A stretch of DNA of 64,000 nucleotides from Hermatobates lingyangjiaoensis (lineage: Eukaryota > Arthropoda > Insecta > Hemiptera > Hermatobatidae): positions 90,001-154,000 of the forward strand of contig JAPFBL010000581.1 of assembly GCA_026182355.1 (NCBI GenBank), written 5' to 3'. Position numbers and translations under genes: made by a program. Shown piece by piece: positions 45,900-57,780 of the stretch. The notes beneath the pieces are model-generated. The model saw only the letters and a list, made by a program, of their open reading frames with translations, was not told the DNA's origin and did no database searches. How positions within the stretch are numbered: position 1 is the stretch's first letter; every line of letters starts with the position of its first letter.

Positions 45900-46132
45900 G
45901 TGTTCTTCCCTATGGGGCCCATTTTTGTGTAAACTTGATCCATCAAAGATTCTGGACCGTAGCGTGGTAACAAGCAATGCTAACACACTCACCCACCCAC
46001 CCACACACATACAGACATCATCGAAAAAACTTCATAAAACGACTTCTGGGACCTCGAAACATGTAATTCCGTCAAAATTTCGAGATCGAATTTTTTCACG
46101 ATCACTATACTTTACTTCTAGTAATGTAAAAA
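45900..46132 (+). mobile_element. Repeat X, copy B, right end
   Basis: GGGCCCATTTTTGTGTAAA, TTCTGGACCGTAGCGTGGTA, an ACCCACCCACC run, GACATCATCG, ACGACTTCTGGGACCTC and TTTTTCACGATCACTATA match the right ends of copies A and C. The terminal palindrome is mutated (TTACTTCTAGTAATGTA). Confidence 0.75.
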
Positions 46133-46495
46133 CAAACTTTGAAACAAAATTAATTTATCAACAATAGTTAGTTAACTGCCAACACGAGATGAATTAAAAC
46201 GTTATTAAATATGCTCCTATGATTTTGATGTTTCTTTTGACATTATTGCGGTAATTGGGACCAACTAAATTTATGAAACCAGAAAGACCGAAAATTCTCA
46301 TGAAGTATTGAATTTAGTAACTACATTTGATAAACAAAATTTTAACCTTGTTCAGAAAAACATTATTAAAATACTGTTTAGAATGTTATATTCGTTATAT
46401 TGCCATTTGACCCTTTTTCTTAGCTCAGTTTGGAAAATAAGAACTCTTTTTAGCTCATTTTTTGTATTATTTTAGCCAGAATTGTTACCTGATAT
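46133..46495. other. AT-rich intergenic DNA, no gene seen
   Basis: Nothing recognised. Confidence 0.45.
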
Positions 46496-46702
46496 TTGGT
46501 AACACTATCTTTCAACCGCATCAAGCGGTCTTCGACATGGTCATATTTCAACTGATTTGTTCAGAGAAGAAATCAGTTAAGATTTGACTCTTAAGTAGAC
46601 CGCTTGTTACGGTTGAAAGATCTTAGTCTTATTCCTGATTTCTTACTGTGGGTTAGACGTTGATTTTATTTCATATGTTTATAGTAAAATCTTGTTATAT
46701 AT
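46496..46702. repeat. Family A foldback, degenerate core
   Basis: Left arm AACACTATCTTTCAACCGC, AAGCGGTCTTCGAC; right arm TTTGACTCTTAAGTAGACC, GTTACGGTTGAAAGATC, TTAGTC. The right arm core is destroyed (CTTAAGTAG) but stem II, GAAA and stem I remain. The spacer includes a secondary inverted piece (ACTGATTT...AAATCAGT). Confidence 0.65.
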
Positions 46703-47730
46703 CATCAATTATATAGTCGTCTTTTTATCCTTCATACAATTTATTGGTTTTTATAATATCCATCAAATAGATTTTATTACATTCATAAGTTTCCGAAGTC
46801 AATGATTATAAGGTTAAAAACTGATGAACAGTAATAAAACTTATTATTAAATTCTATTCTTGTAACCTACATTGGTTTTAAAATTGCTGGTATAATCACA
46901 TAAGATTGTGAATTTTAGTTTATAAAACCTTCCATGTTTTAACTCACGAGCTATACAATCTTCTATTTTGTGGTATTTACTCATGATTAGAATGAGGCAA
47001 AGAATCACCTAGTCTCCACATAAAAGATGTTTTGTGTCGAGCTATTTTCATTCTTCCTTTGTGTAAATGATGACCTTTTTTACAAGTCATATACTAATAA
47101 CCTCTTTTTGAGTTGTTATAAAATGAAATGTGCACTACTGATAAATATATAGAATATTATAAACATGTTATAAGTAATTATTTCAATAGACATTATAATT
47201 TTCTGCAAATTATTCTCAGGAAACAATGGACTACAATATACGTATGTATGCATCTAAATAGAAAGTGACAAAAAATTAAGATTATTCTGAAATTCATAAA
47301 GAATGATACTACTTGATTTTTAAATTGTGGGAAATGTAATAAACTAAATAAGTGTAAATAAAATTTACAATAATGTATTCATAATCGGATTTTACAAGGA
47401 ATCTTTATAGTATTTCTTTTCTTATGATAGTGGTACTAAAATGTTAAATAATGTTTCTTTCTTATTTGTAATGCTTATAATTTGTATTATCATATTAATT
47501 TACTGCTAAATATAAAATAAATCTTTTTAAATCAGTAGGCATGGAAGTTCAAATTAAGAAAAGGTTTCAATTTAAGTTACGAACAATGTAGATTATTATT
47601 ACTATTCAAGAAATATTTATGTCTTGAAAATAGATATGATGAGTTGAGTGCTGAAACATTATACACACTCACTTACACAAACATGCAAAATAAACATTCA
47701 TACTCACTCTGATACGTAGGTACAAAAAAA
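46703..47730. other. AT-rich intergenic DNA, no gene seen
   Basis: Nothing recognised. Confidence 0.45.
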
Positions 47731-49390
47731 AATCTGGAGTGGCCTACACTCTACTTTACTATGAGTAACTTAATGTCAAATTTCTTGAGTATATAAAACA
47801 TAACGTCTCATTTAAGCATAACGTAAACATCTAAATGGGATATAATTATTAGCCTATCATTCCTGAGGTAGTACAGATAGTGATTGAAGGACATATCATT
47901 TTATAAGCTTATTTTTGTACATCACAAATAATTTATTATTTGCAAATAATTGCATTAGTATAACTACAGCAGTAATAACATTATTGAAAAACCAAAGTGA
48001 ACATTTACTGAAACGATTTATTCTCCTACAAGAGAATGGCTTTCGTTCATACAGCCAGTAGATTTCTTACATCGTTTACTTGACATCCTTCTACTTTGAA
48101 TATTAAAGTAAAATTTTTAAATTTAAAACAGGAAAATACCCTTTTTTTATCTGAAAAACATCTTTAACTGCGAAGAAAATGTTGTTTTAAGGTGATTTGT
48201 TAATTAAAGATGTACGATAATTACATTTATTAATCTCTAAACAAAAGATTCAGATTATGAATTATCATTTACATTTTTGGTCTTTTATAGAATTATCATA
48301 CTGGGAATTTTAATCTTTAAAATAATAATAATAATAAGCTTCTTAGTATTTAATAAGATTATTTTCCTTCCCCTTTGTCAAATAACATATATACGATTTT
48401 TTTCTGAGTGAGTGTTATCATTCTCCTGCACAATATTATTCCTCTTACATCTCATATAATTCAATAAACAATTTAAACTGTTCCTTTATAAAATCAATTT
48501 TATCTCAGTGGATTCGCTCAAAAAATTTGTAAGTCAATGTAAACAATGTAAAAAATACAAAAAATTCGACAAGTATAGCAGGTGATCTCTTAGTCTAGGG
48601 TAAACAAAGAGTTTTTATATCGTTATTGCTCTTTCCCGTAATTGAAACTTCATGATATCTTTTTTATGAATTGTTAATTTTTTGTTCCATTTTTGGTCAA
48701 ATTTTCATTATTTTTTAATGAGCCGTTTAGCGTCAAAAAAACATTTTCTGAAAACAGAAATCGTACTGTAACGCCCCATTAGCGAATGTAATTTTGAAAA
48801 AAAAAATATCTTTACTCATTCTCCACATAATGTTCTATTTTTAGGCATAGTTTCATTCTTGTCCGTTAAACAGTATGGCTTGTATCGCTCTCACAAGGTT
48901 TGAGATTGAATTATAAGTCAAAATTTGTACATTTTATTGAAAAAAAATTATTTTCTGTTGTTTTAAAATTCTGAATATATTTTTCGTTTGTTGCATTTGT
49001 AACTTCAAAGATAATGTGAAAATTTCAAAACTCTAGGGTTATCAGTTTAGGAGAAATAAATGTTTTAAAAAAAACTGTTTTTGGCAAAAAAAGTGACTTT
49101 TCCATCATGCATAATTCTTCCCAAACAATAGGGATCTTCGTCTTTATGAGGCCCATTTTTGTGTAAAATATCAACTTAATCCATGAAAGATTCTGGACCG
49201 TAGCGTGGTAACAAGCAATGCTAACACACGCACCCACCCACCCACGCACCCACCCACCCACACACACACAGACATCATCGTAAAAGCGTCATAAAACGAC
49301 TTCTGGGACCTCAAAACATGTAATTCCGTCAAAATCTCGAGATCGAATTTTTTCACGATCACTATACTTTACTTATAGTAAAGTAAAAAA
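47731..49390 (+). mobile_element. Repeat X, copy A, full-length-like
   Basis: About 1.66 kb, collinear with copy C (60087-61714) from AATCTGGAGTGGCCTACACT to the terminal TTACTTATAGTAAAGTA. Near the left end is TACTTTACTATGAGTAA, close to the complement of the right end, so short inverted termini are possible. The interior has no long frame. The only sizeable frames (49025-49267 and 49171-49362, minus) cross the simple ACCCACCC run. It looks like a non-autonomous element of unknown class. A-rich sequence borders both ends. Confidence 0.75.
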
Positions 49391-49689
49391 ATTGAATATA
49401 GATAAAATTAGTAATACATAGCACTCCATATTAATTTTTCGAAAACTTTACTTTTAAACATTTTTTTGTGATGTCATCTAAAACTCAAAATCACAAAAAT
49501 GTGTACAGGTGTAAAATTGACCATCATCATTTCTTTCCATTTAGTTTATCTTGTCAGTGATGCAGCTCTCTTTAAAGATCAACTTTACAGATAATCCTTG
49601 CTTAACGACGGAGTATTGTACTGAAGGTTCTGTCGTTATGTGATTTCGTCGCGAAATGAGGACCCCTTGTAAGAAGCCATACATGTATA

Positions 49690-49925
49690 TCAAGATTTCA
49701 CAATAAACACATGAAATAACAATTAATGTTCAAACGGCAATAAGAAATGAAAAAAAAAAGATGAACTAATTGGATGTTCTACATCTTTGGTCAGTTGAGA
49801 TTTGACTCTGACGAAGACCGGTTGTTACGGTTGAAAGATTTTAGTCTCATTTTTTCCCATTTCATATTGTTGTTCGATCATTAATGTTATTTTACATGTT
49901 TATGTGAAATCTTGTTATCGATGTA
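49690..49925. repeat. Family A foldback
   Basis: Left arm AGATTTCACAATAAACACAT to GGCAATAAGAAATG; right arm TTTGACTCTGACGAAGACC to TTTTACATGTTTATGTGAAA. The left arm stops before the ribozyme. No (TA)n remains; ATGTATA-rich sequence lies at each side. Confidence 0.7.
49804..49846 (+). ncRNA. Hammerhead ribozyme, family A, near intact
   Basis: GACT (49804-49807), CTGACGA, stem II ACCG.../CGGT, GAAA, GATTTT, AGTC (49843-49846). One change makes the mini stem III a G-T wobble. Core and stem I are intact. Confidence 0.65.
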
Positions 49926-50169
49926 TACATGTATATGTATTAATACATTTTGCATGGTATTTACATACCATCCATCTTACTCCCATGATCTCTCTTCTAT
50001 CGTAATTCTCCTCAGTCTGAATCTTCCCATCCTCACTTGATATATTTTAGAACATTCATCTCTTTTAAGTAATAATTATTTTATAGGATTCCTGTTAAAC
50101 ATCAAGTGTCTTTTATATTAAAGTATAATTATGTCCATGGATACACATTGTACATGTATCAGCGTTCTG

Positions 50170-50988
50170 GAGCGAGTTTTTTAAGAAATAAAATGGAACT
50201 AAGAGGGCATCAAGATTGAGGGTATATTTTTGAAAGAATTGAGATTCGCTGATGATGTAGTGTTAATATCCATAAAGACAAGAGGCCCAGAAAAAAGGAT
50301 AAATAATCGACTAACAGCCAGAAAGAAGGTGGGATATGAAATACATTTAGAAAAACTGTTTTAGTGACAAAGGGTCAACAAAAAGAAATTAAACTGCAAG
50401 ATAAGACGATTAAATGGTAGGATGAAGTGATATACCTTGGCTAATTACTTAGCTTCCAAGATTACTCGTGTAAAGAAATCAGAAGACGAATTGGGATTAG
50501 CTGGAGAAGATACTGGACTCTGTGAAACATAGTAAAAGAGCCGAAGGTTGGGACATAAGAAAAAAGAGGAATTTAGAAGTCTGGACTGACCTGTGGTGCT
50601 CAAACATGGACAGCAACAATGAGGAACATAAGAAAACTGCAAGCCACATAAAGATCATTGGAGAAAATCTTACTAAGCATTAAAAGACAGAACAAAATAA
50701 GTAGTGAAAAATAATTAAGAAAACAAAAATAAAAAAATATTTGGATTACAGTGTCTGTACTAAAATGAAAATGGCCAGAACATGTCTGATGATGAAAAAC
50801 GATAGATCGGTAAAAATAATTATAGTGAGGTGTTCAAAGAGAAGCTAAAAGAAAACTGGGAAGACAAAGAAAAAGATGGGAAGATAAATTTAAACAAACA
50901 GCGAGACCAATGTCGTTCAGAGTCTCTCGAGAAAAGAAAAAAAAAATGGATGGAGTTTTGAGAGGCCTATGCTCAGAAGTGGGCCTAG
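50170..50988 (+). pseudogene. RTE-like LINE reverse transcriptase remnant
   Basis: In three broken frames the translation follows the C-terminal half of RTE-type LINE polymerases. LRFADDVVLIS (catalytic FADD at 50245-50256) is followed by a YLG...LLSFQDYSCKE block near 50431, RRRIGISWRRYW, a K/W-P-E-H-V block near 50768 (normally KWAGHV), a RKLGRQRKRW-type block near 50850 and EAYAQKWA ending at a TAG at 50986-50988. Stops and frameshifts occur throughout (for example the TAG after EKLF near 50363), so it encodes no enzyme. The 5' half with the APE endonuclease is missing, the usual LINE 5' truncation. In life the protein nicks DNA and reverse-transcribes its own mRNA. Confidence 0.85.
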
Positions 50989-51290
50989 TTTCACAACTTA
51001 TAAAAAAAACCCTTATTGTAAGATATGTATATATACACTAATATATCAAAAGAGACCTGTGTTTTCCTTATTAAGTTGTAAATGCTCTTGTGAAATAAAT
51101 GGCTCTTATTATTGTCATTATTATAAAGTAGTCGTTATAAAACTATACGTTGTATAGTACTGGTCAAAATTCCATATCTGACAGAAATAAATGGCTCTTA
51201 TTATTGTCATTATTATAAAGTAGTCGTTATAAAACTATACGTTGTATAGTACTGGATAAAGTTCCATATCTGAGAGAAATAAATTAGGTT
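50989..51290 (+). repeat. LINE 3' end with 92-bp tandem duplication
   Basis: The 3' untranslated region of the RTE remnant. GAAATAAATGGCTCTTATTA starts at 51092 and again at 51184 (offset 92), continuing to TATAGTACTGG in both copies, and GAAATAAAT starts a third time near 51276. The copies are nearly identical, much younger than the decay of the coding part. Some RTE elements end in tandem 3' units, so this may be inherited from the element. Confidence 0.75.
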
Positions 51291-52216
51291 AATTTATGAC
51301 CCTTGATGTAGAATAAACCAGGTAATATTAATGAACAATTTAATATTCCTTCATTGAATGACTTCAAGGCGTTGAGCCTTGATCACTTTTTTTAAAATAA
51401 AATAATTAAAAATTATTTTTAATTCTTAAATAACATTAAGAATTTCCTCTTTTTTGTTTATCATAGTTAATTTAAATGATAGGGTATCTGATTTTTGCTA
51501 ACGTGTTGTTACCTTTTATATAAATAATTGCCATTTCATGGTTATATTTTAAAGAAAAATCATGAAGGAAAATAATTATTTTATTATTTAAAACTTTTTT
51601 TTATAACTATTTTATACATTGAATATGTTAATTATTTCGTTTTGTGAATATAATATGTCGGCATTTATGCTTTTATGTTTATATTTTCAGGCTGACAATA
51701 TTGGACGATTTTGACGAGTACTATAAAAAGATTATTTTTTTTAATACTGAAAAGTGTTAAAGAATTAAAAGTTGATGAAATTTGTTCAATAAATCACATG
51801 TTTTAAAGTCTTCATTCTGTATCCTACAACCTGGCTCAGAATTATCGAACAGTTTTGTTAGATAACGGAGAACCTGTTCTCCTTTCATTTGAAGTAATTC
51901 AGATCAATAATGGATGCCCAGTCACATCATTGAGAAAGAAACATCTCCCATTTCTTGCAATGGTTTCCCAATAGTCGATGTTTTCATGTCTGTAGTCATA
52001 GTACCTTTATTGCTCTCAATATTATCATGACAATATTGTTCACAATTTTTTTTGCATAACAAGAAAAAAATATACATTACATTAGATAAATTTGTGGAAT
52101 AACTGAAATAAATATTATTGTTGATGATATGAACATCACAATTGTTAAAAACAATAAAACAAGTGTGTAGAATATTCTTTGTTAAAATCACTTTTAGAAT
52201 TTGCTCTGAAAACGAG
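51291..52216. other. AT-rich intergenic DNA, no gene seen
   Basis: The frame at 51922-52227 (minus) has no motif I recognise and is AT-rich. Confidence 0.45.
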
Positions 52217-52651
52217 TTATTCTGCATCTACCAACGACCAACCAACGAGAGTTTCCGTGCAATGCTGCACGTTGAAGTCAGGCAGTTCCAAGCCAGAGTC
52301 AGTCAGGTCTGTCAGGTAAGTCGGTATGTTAGTTTCTGTCCTGTCTAGGGTGAGTATGTTTCGTGGTCGGATGGTCTTTACAGTACTAGAGTCTGTTGTG
52401 AGTTTGGCGATCCAATTATTCAGAGGAGGATAGGTTCAAGGAAGTTGAGGTAAAAGTGCTCTTACTAGCAGGTTTGGGTGTACGGGAAGTTTTCTGTCTA
52501 CATTGATAGTCAGACGTCTAATGTAATCTTGTATTGGTTCCATCCTTAGATCACGCTGGATATCGACATTTCTCGCATAAAAAGGAGCATTGGCTATAAG
52601 GCGAGCACACTTGTTCTGGACAATCTGGAGTCGTTTTTTATTCGTCTGCAT
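52217..52651 (-). pseudogene. Jockey-like LINE reverse transcriptase, C-terminal remnant
   Basis: From 52651 leftward the frame gives KKRLQIVQNKCARLIANAPF, YARNVDIQRDLRMEPI, QDYIRRLTINVDRKLPVHPN, LLVRALLPQLP. This is the conserved C-terminal tail of jockey-type LINE polymerases (LQ-QNK-LR-I-NAPWYVRN, then I-RDL, then HPN). After a TGA at 52436 the same frame stays open for about 70 codons to a TAA near 52217, so the TGA is probably a later mutation. Sequence above 52651 is unrelated AT-rich DNA, so the copy is 5'-truncated inside the tail; the catalytic domain is absent. Confidence 0.85.
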
Positions 52652-53405
52652 CTACATTTTTATTCTTCTTTATATATGCCAAATTTTCTTATTATATTTT
52701 GAAACTTTTTACACGATCAATGATAGATAAATCATTGTGATAAATTTATCATTTATTAATAATACACATAACTTTTAATGATGCTTTAAAAGTTATTTAT
52801 TCATAATTTTCCATTAAATGACCATTTAGATTATTTCTGATTGTTCTTAAGTTTAAATATTCCATTTGAATTTAATCCTTGACAAAAAATAAAACAAAAT
52901 ACATTAAAGTAGGTTGAAAGCCTAAGAGGACGGACGTGAAGCGAAAGGCAATAAAGTTTTATTGTATCATTCACCCATTGAGCCTATCAGAGTTAATGGA
53001 AAGAGTTGGGGACGACTCCGCCAGAGTCGTCCTTCAGTTGAGTCCTTTGTACAGCTCATTCCTTAATAAGAAAATCAACATTTACTTTTGTTCTTAGAAA
53101 AGTAATTGCAATATGTAATTTCCCAGTATTGCGGCATTTAATTTTTTTGCATGAAATTAATTATGTTAAATTTAGCATAAACATTTAAGTACTTAATAAA
53201 AATTATTAATAATCAATCTAATATATGTATATAAATAATATTCATAATAAACAATTGTGACTCTAGAATCTAAGAAATTACTTGATGCAAAAATGATAAT
53301 GTCGTCAAGTTATTTGAGGTAGCTCCTTTCAAAGGACTGACTCAATCATCAAAAAATAATGTAAATGAATGGTTTGAAATTCATTGTGTTTACTGCCATT
53401 ATAGT

Positions 53406-53408
<3 letters not shown>
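52652..53408. other. AT-rich intergenic DNA with one strong hairpin
   Basis: Apart from the hairpin at 53010-53032 nothing is recognised. Confidence 0.45.
53010..53032. other. Short perfect hairpin, 9-bp stem
   Basis: GGACGACTC, loop CGCCA, GAGTCGTCC. GC-rich and perfect within AT-rich DNA. No T-run follows, so it is not a Pol III terminator, and I recognise no known RNA element. Confidence 0.6.
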
Positions 53409-53447
<39 letters not shown>

Positions 53448-53448
53448 A
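53409..53448. repeat. (TA)n microsatellite
   Basis: TA tract on the left side of a family A foldback; another lies at 53699-53727. Confidence 0.95.
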
Positions 53449-53519
53449 AGATTTCACATAAACAAGAAATATATATATATATATCAATGATCAAACCACA
53501 ATAAGAAATGGGAAAACAA

Positions 53520-53562
53520 GACTAAGATCTTTCAACCGTAACAAGCGGTCTTCGTCAGAGTC
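53520..53562 (-). ncRNA. Hammerhead ribozyme, family A, left arm
   Basis: Mirror of 53588-53630: GACT, CTGACGA, stem II ACCG/CGGT, GAAA, AG-AT-CT, T, AGTC on the minus strand, all intact. Confidence 0.75.
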
Positions 53563-53587
53563 AAAAACCCAACTCAGTTGGGTTTTT

Positions 53588-53630
53588 GACTCTGACGAAG
53601 ACCGCTTGTTACTGTTGAAAGATCTTAGTC
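53588..53630 (+). ncRNA. Hammerhead ribozyme, family A, right arm
   Basis: Stem I GACT (53588-53591) with AGTC (53627-53630); core CTGACGA (53592-53598); stem II with ACCG at 53601-53604 and CTGT opposite (one C-T mismatch from a G-to-T change); GAAA (53617-53620); mini stem III AG-AT-CT (53620-53625); cleavage base T 53626. Confidence 0.7.
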
Positions 53631-53694
53631 TTGTTTTCCCATTTCTTATTGTGGTTTGATCATTGATTGTTGTTTCACGTGTTTATGTGAAATC

Positions 53695-53727
<33 letters not shown>

Positions 53728-53732
<5 letters not shown>

Positions 53733-53890
53733 TTAAATTACACAAAACACGACACAGAAAAAGATAAATACAAAATAAAAATGTCAAAATTCGAAATTTT
53801 TCACATTCAAAATTTTCAATTTAGTAAGTGTGTATTTTATATTTTGCCTGTGTCGATTTTGTGTGATATAAATTTTATGTCCGTGTGGAC
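53728..53890. repeat. Family D fragment pair
   Basis: ACTTTAAATTACACAAAACA, then a scrambled core (AATTCGAAATTTTTCACATT) and TTTAGTAAGTGTGTATTTTA, ending GTCCGTGTGGACGGTT. Inverted termini resemble 1985-2290, but the ribozyme core is lost in the middle. Confidence 0.55.
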
Positions 53891-54200
53891 GGTTTCTTCA
53901 TTTTAATAGTACTTGGGATCGATCCAGCTCCTGAATCAATGTACACAGAGCAGACTTTCCACCCACGAACAAAAGACCAAGACCTAGGCGCTAATGCCAC
54001 TGTTGTGCCATCACATTTTCTGAGACCAATAAGGGTGGATCGCCACTCAAGACAACGCTCAAACGAACGGACCTACCGCCTCAGGTTGGGTTATGCTGAG
54101 TTATGCCTTTCTTATATCACGCCATCATCCATGCATGTTAAACCCCTCCCCCCCTTCCACCATAACAAGATGAAGGCACATCGGGGTCTGATTTTGTTAT
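53891..54200 (+). other. GC-richer unrecognised segment with 105-codon frame
   Basis: A frame from 53885 to 54202 is open across this segment (PAPESMYTEQTFHPRTKDQD, then RPIRVDRHSRQRSNERTYRL). Composition differs from the neighbours, and the segment is flanked by family D and C fragments, so it may be captured internal sequence of an element. No known domain; a stable protein cannot be claimed. Confidence 0.35.
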
Positions 54201-54268
54201 AACCGTCTTCAGGAGAGAAAAACGAAGAAAGACAAGCGAATTGGTGCAGAGACGGTTGGAGACCTATT
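54201..54268 (-). repeat. Family C fragment
   Basis: ACCGTCTTCAGGAGAGA and GCAGAGACGGTTGGAGACC match family C (2400-2460; 23760-23820). It is cut inside the ribozyme, so GAAA and the 3' stem are missing. Confidence 0.6.
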
Positions 54269-55370
54269 TATAATATTGAATCAATTCTTCTGATACATTT
54301 AACCTGAATAAACACAACCAATGTTAATATTATCATATCTATATACTTTATGTATAAATAACTCAGGAAAGGAAGAGAGGATAAGTAATTACTGATGGAA
54401 GGCCAATTTTTTGACTGTAAATTTCATTTACAAATTGAAAAGGACAATCAGCCAATTAATTGAATTAATTGAATTATATTGGCGATAAGTAGGAGGAGAG
54501 AATATTTAACTACTTCCTCCCATCGGAAAGCTAAAAATATTGGCTATAGAAACATTGGTGAAAATGAACTTTACATCAAAGTGCTAATCTATATTATTCT
54601 TTAATATTGATGCCCATTAGTTCAGTAATTGATATATACATTATTTTTAATAAGCCTTCCTGAAATTGTATAAATTACTGAACTCAAGAACCCAATTATG
54701 CATCTAAATAAGGTACAATAGCCTAAACTAACATGAATACAAATTAATTAATGGTATTCGAAAATTACAATAATTTTTGAGCAATAGTAAATTGTTCACT
54801 ATAGACTAAAAGTTACAGATTTTTTTTTAAACACAAACAATCTCAAATATAAAAATTCAGTTAGAGAACCGTGACAAAATTTTGTAATTTAGATCTAGTG
54901 AAGCTCAGAATATACCTCCTTAGTTAATCCTTGAGACCTCCAAGATCATTTTCTTCCTATTATAAAAAAGAAGCGTCTTATTACTATTAAATATCAAAAA
55001 TTGCTATTAAAAATCTGTCTAGAATACTTATATTGGAAAAAAATTGTAAAAGAAGAATATACTAATCCTGGTCATGACTGGTGTTTATATTATTAGATAA
55101 TTTCTATATATATTTATTGAAGATTATTATAAGAATAACAACTTAATAATGATCTAGTGCAAATTTTTGTAAGAAATATAGTACATTTGTTAATGTTGTT
55201 CTTATTAAAAGTTTAGATTTGTTGTGTTATAAAAGGCTTGGTAATATTACAGGATATTCTAAAGTTATTTCAGGTTTTAGAGTTGTTGAGAAACTCACAA
55301 CTGAAATATATTGCTAGTAAATGAAAGAAGTCCCAAATGTTGAAAGACAAAAACAGGTTTTTGTTTTATT
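54269..55370. other. AT-rich intergenic DNA, no gene seen
   Basis: Nothing recognised. Confidence 0.45.
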
Positions 55371-55605
55371 TAGGGCATCATAAACGTCAATCAGACAGGA
55401 GGTGGGTGTTACTGTCTGGAAGGCCGATATCCCGGCAGGGGAGTGTTTTTGTCAGGTCGATAAGTGGTTCAGTCTGGGTCACATGAAGCCCACTAAAGAG
55501 ACCAATAAAGCCTTGCTAGCTACGTGTCTCCCAATTTTAACACGTGGCTAGCTACCATATATCGGTTCTAATTGACAGGCTGAGAACGTCATCGGTTCTT
55601 CTCTT
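55371..55605. other. GC-richer block with a 13-bp-arm hairpin
   Basis: Composition rises for about 230 bp. It includes the inverted pair GCTAGCTACGTGT (55515-55527) and ACACGTGGCTAGC (55540-55552), 12 of 13 pairs around a 12-nt loop. No frame or RNA family is recognised. Possibly a mobile-element end or a structured transcript. Confidence 0.4.
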
Positions 55606-57582
55606 CGAATATTCCTAAAAAATGGGACAATCCTTTCCAACACATAACACTCAATTTCCTTTTCTTAATTCCACTTCATTCTTTTATTAATATTTAAAGT
55701 AGATACACACACTCTCTCTCTCTCCACACACACACACACACATGTTTCATAGAATAAAACTACTCCAAAACGTATACCAGCAGACTACTTAAGAAAGAAG
55801 AGTGGTATTTTGCTAACATAACTATTTTGCATTTTTTCATCGTTCTATGTTATATGTGCGATAATTTAAATGCTGCATTTTTAATTAATTTTGGTTTTAT
55901 TAGCAAGCATACTTGATCACAATTCTTCCTAGAATAATAAAGATAGTCCCCGAAAAAAACCTTACATTTTTAAAACTAATTCACCAGACTAATTAAATTA
56001 ACATATTAACTTCTCCGTTAATGAGGAAAATGATGCTTATATGTGCTAAATTAATGGTAATGGTGGTGTTCTGGGATCGAGCCATTGCATCTATTAATAA
56101 GTGTATAATTATTATAATTGCTTTTCGCTTGTTTTAATGTTACTTATTTATGATGAGGTTTAACTAGGATGTTTTTTTAGCATATTATTGAAAATTAACT
56201 TGCAGTAATTTGAAGTTAAAAATTGAAACTGCCACAAATAAACTAACGCGACACTCGCATTTATTAATGATATCTTGAATACCTTATAATAGCAAAGAAA
56301 ACAAAATAAAAACATGCAGAAATTTTCAAAAGTAAAATAGTGTGAAAAAAACTACATAACAAAAAAAAAACAGAAGTTTGTAAGGTTTAGATTTTATAAA
56401 TTCAAACTTATTGTTAAAAATGTATGGAAAGAACGATCAAAGAGAAAAATATACAGCTTCGTACTTATCTGAGGAGTTCCTCACGACAGTCAGATTATAA
56501 GGGCAGTTGAGGACACTAAATCAATAGTACAGTCTGGTTTAATTGGGGAAAACTGCAAGAAGGTAACAAAAAATTTACTCGAAAAACACAATTGTATAGT
56601 TTGAAATATACAAATCTATTTCATAAGAAAGACAGCCATGCAGGAACATTCTCGAAGTTATTTTAGCCTAATGAAAACAAATTATAGAATTCACTGAAAG
56701 CTCTTGAGATAGCCATATGCACTACAGACTTCCGGTTAAGATTAATAACACGAAATATTCGTTAAATCAATGACTATGAGGATCAGCGCGAATGATTGTT
56801 TTTTAAATGTATACAACTTAATATGCTGCTATCCGAACTGACGTTTAATCGTTTTAAAAACTATTTTTTTTTTTTTGTAAAAATTCTTTAACATATCCCA
56901 ACGATACATTTGTAATGTGAAGATCATCATTTTGAACCTGAAAGTTTTATATAACATTAATAAAAAAAAAGTTTTATTATATGAGTCCGAAAAAAATTGA
57001 AACCTATTTGCATGACAAAAAACTGAAGAAGGTAAAATTAACTGACAACACCTTAACCTCTATGAACTAAACGCAGTGGCATTAGGAGTACATGGTATTA
57101 ATGAAGGCCATAATTTTTATTTTAATGAAATAAAAATAATAGCCAAAGAAATAGATGAACAGGGAAAAAACTCTGTGGAATTTATATTACAATGAACCAG
57201 TCATCCGTTAATTATAGAAGTGTGATTTCAAATGTAAATAGTATTTATTCGGATGTGTTAAATTAAACATTGTTGATCGATGCAGAACTGTTTCTTTGAC
57301 TTGTGATTGTCTGGTGATATATTCTTGCCTTGCTTGTTTTCTATTCAGTGTCAGTTGTTTATTTAAAACTAGACAGTTGTTACTGAGATTTACAAAATGT
57401 TTTATTTATAAAAAAAATAATCTCAATTTTTCTATCCTATTATCAAAATTTCTATTTTATTTTCTTATCCAATAACTTTTTGCACTTTTTTGTGCACGTT
57501 TCATTTTTGAAATATTGTATTATTTCCAAAAATTCTATAAATTTGTAAAACCAAAAAGTTGGCAATGAGAGTTTAATTTGAT
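55606..57582. other. AT-rich intergenic DNA, no gene seen
   Basis: Only a CA/CT microsatellite at about 55707-55742 is notable. Confidence 0.5.
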
Positions 57583-57616
57583 CCTGTCCGAGTCCTGATA
57601 AACTTTGGTTTTGTTT
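57583..57616 (+). repeat. Single arm of the 10246-10335 hairpin family
   Basis: CTGTCCGAGTCCTGATAAAC and TTTGGTTTTGT match the right arm at 10305-10335 with two differences. It runs into a TA tract, as there. Confidence 0.65.
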
Positions 57617-57685
57617 ATAACTATATATATATATATAAAATAAATTCAAAATGAAGGAAACACACAGAAAGACACAGACATAACT

Positions 57686-57723
57686 CACATCGATATTTCG
57701 ACCATCGTCGTCATCAGGAGGTG
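57686..57723 (-). ncRNA. Hammerhead ribozyme, family B, left arm
   Basis: Mirror of 57781-57818 with the same core and stems on the minus strand. Confidence 0.7.
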
Positions 57724-57780
57724 TGAAGAGCAGCAACTCTGCCCTGTCTTCCTGCGGGACTCTTCCCTCTTCCCTCTTCA

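Larger units (their letters stand above)
53449..53698. repeat. Family A foldback, 90-bp arms, two ribozyme copies
   Basis: Inner arms 53485-53574 and 53576-53665 are inverted copies with one difference and a 1-nt spacer. The outermost family A end (AGATTTCACATAAACA at 53450; its complement in GTTTATGTGAAATCTT near 53680) lies beyond a short TA run on the left, so TA repeats have invaded or expanded inside the left arm. Confidence 0.85.
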
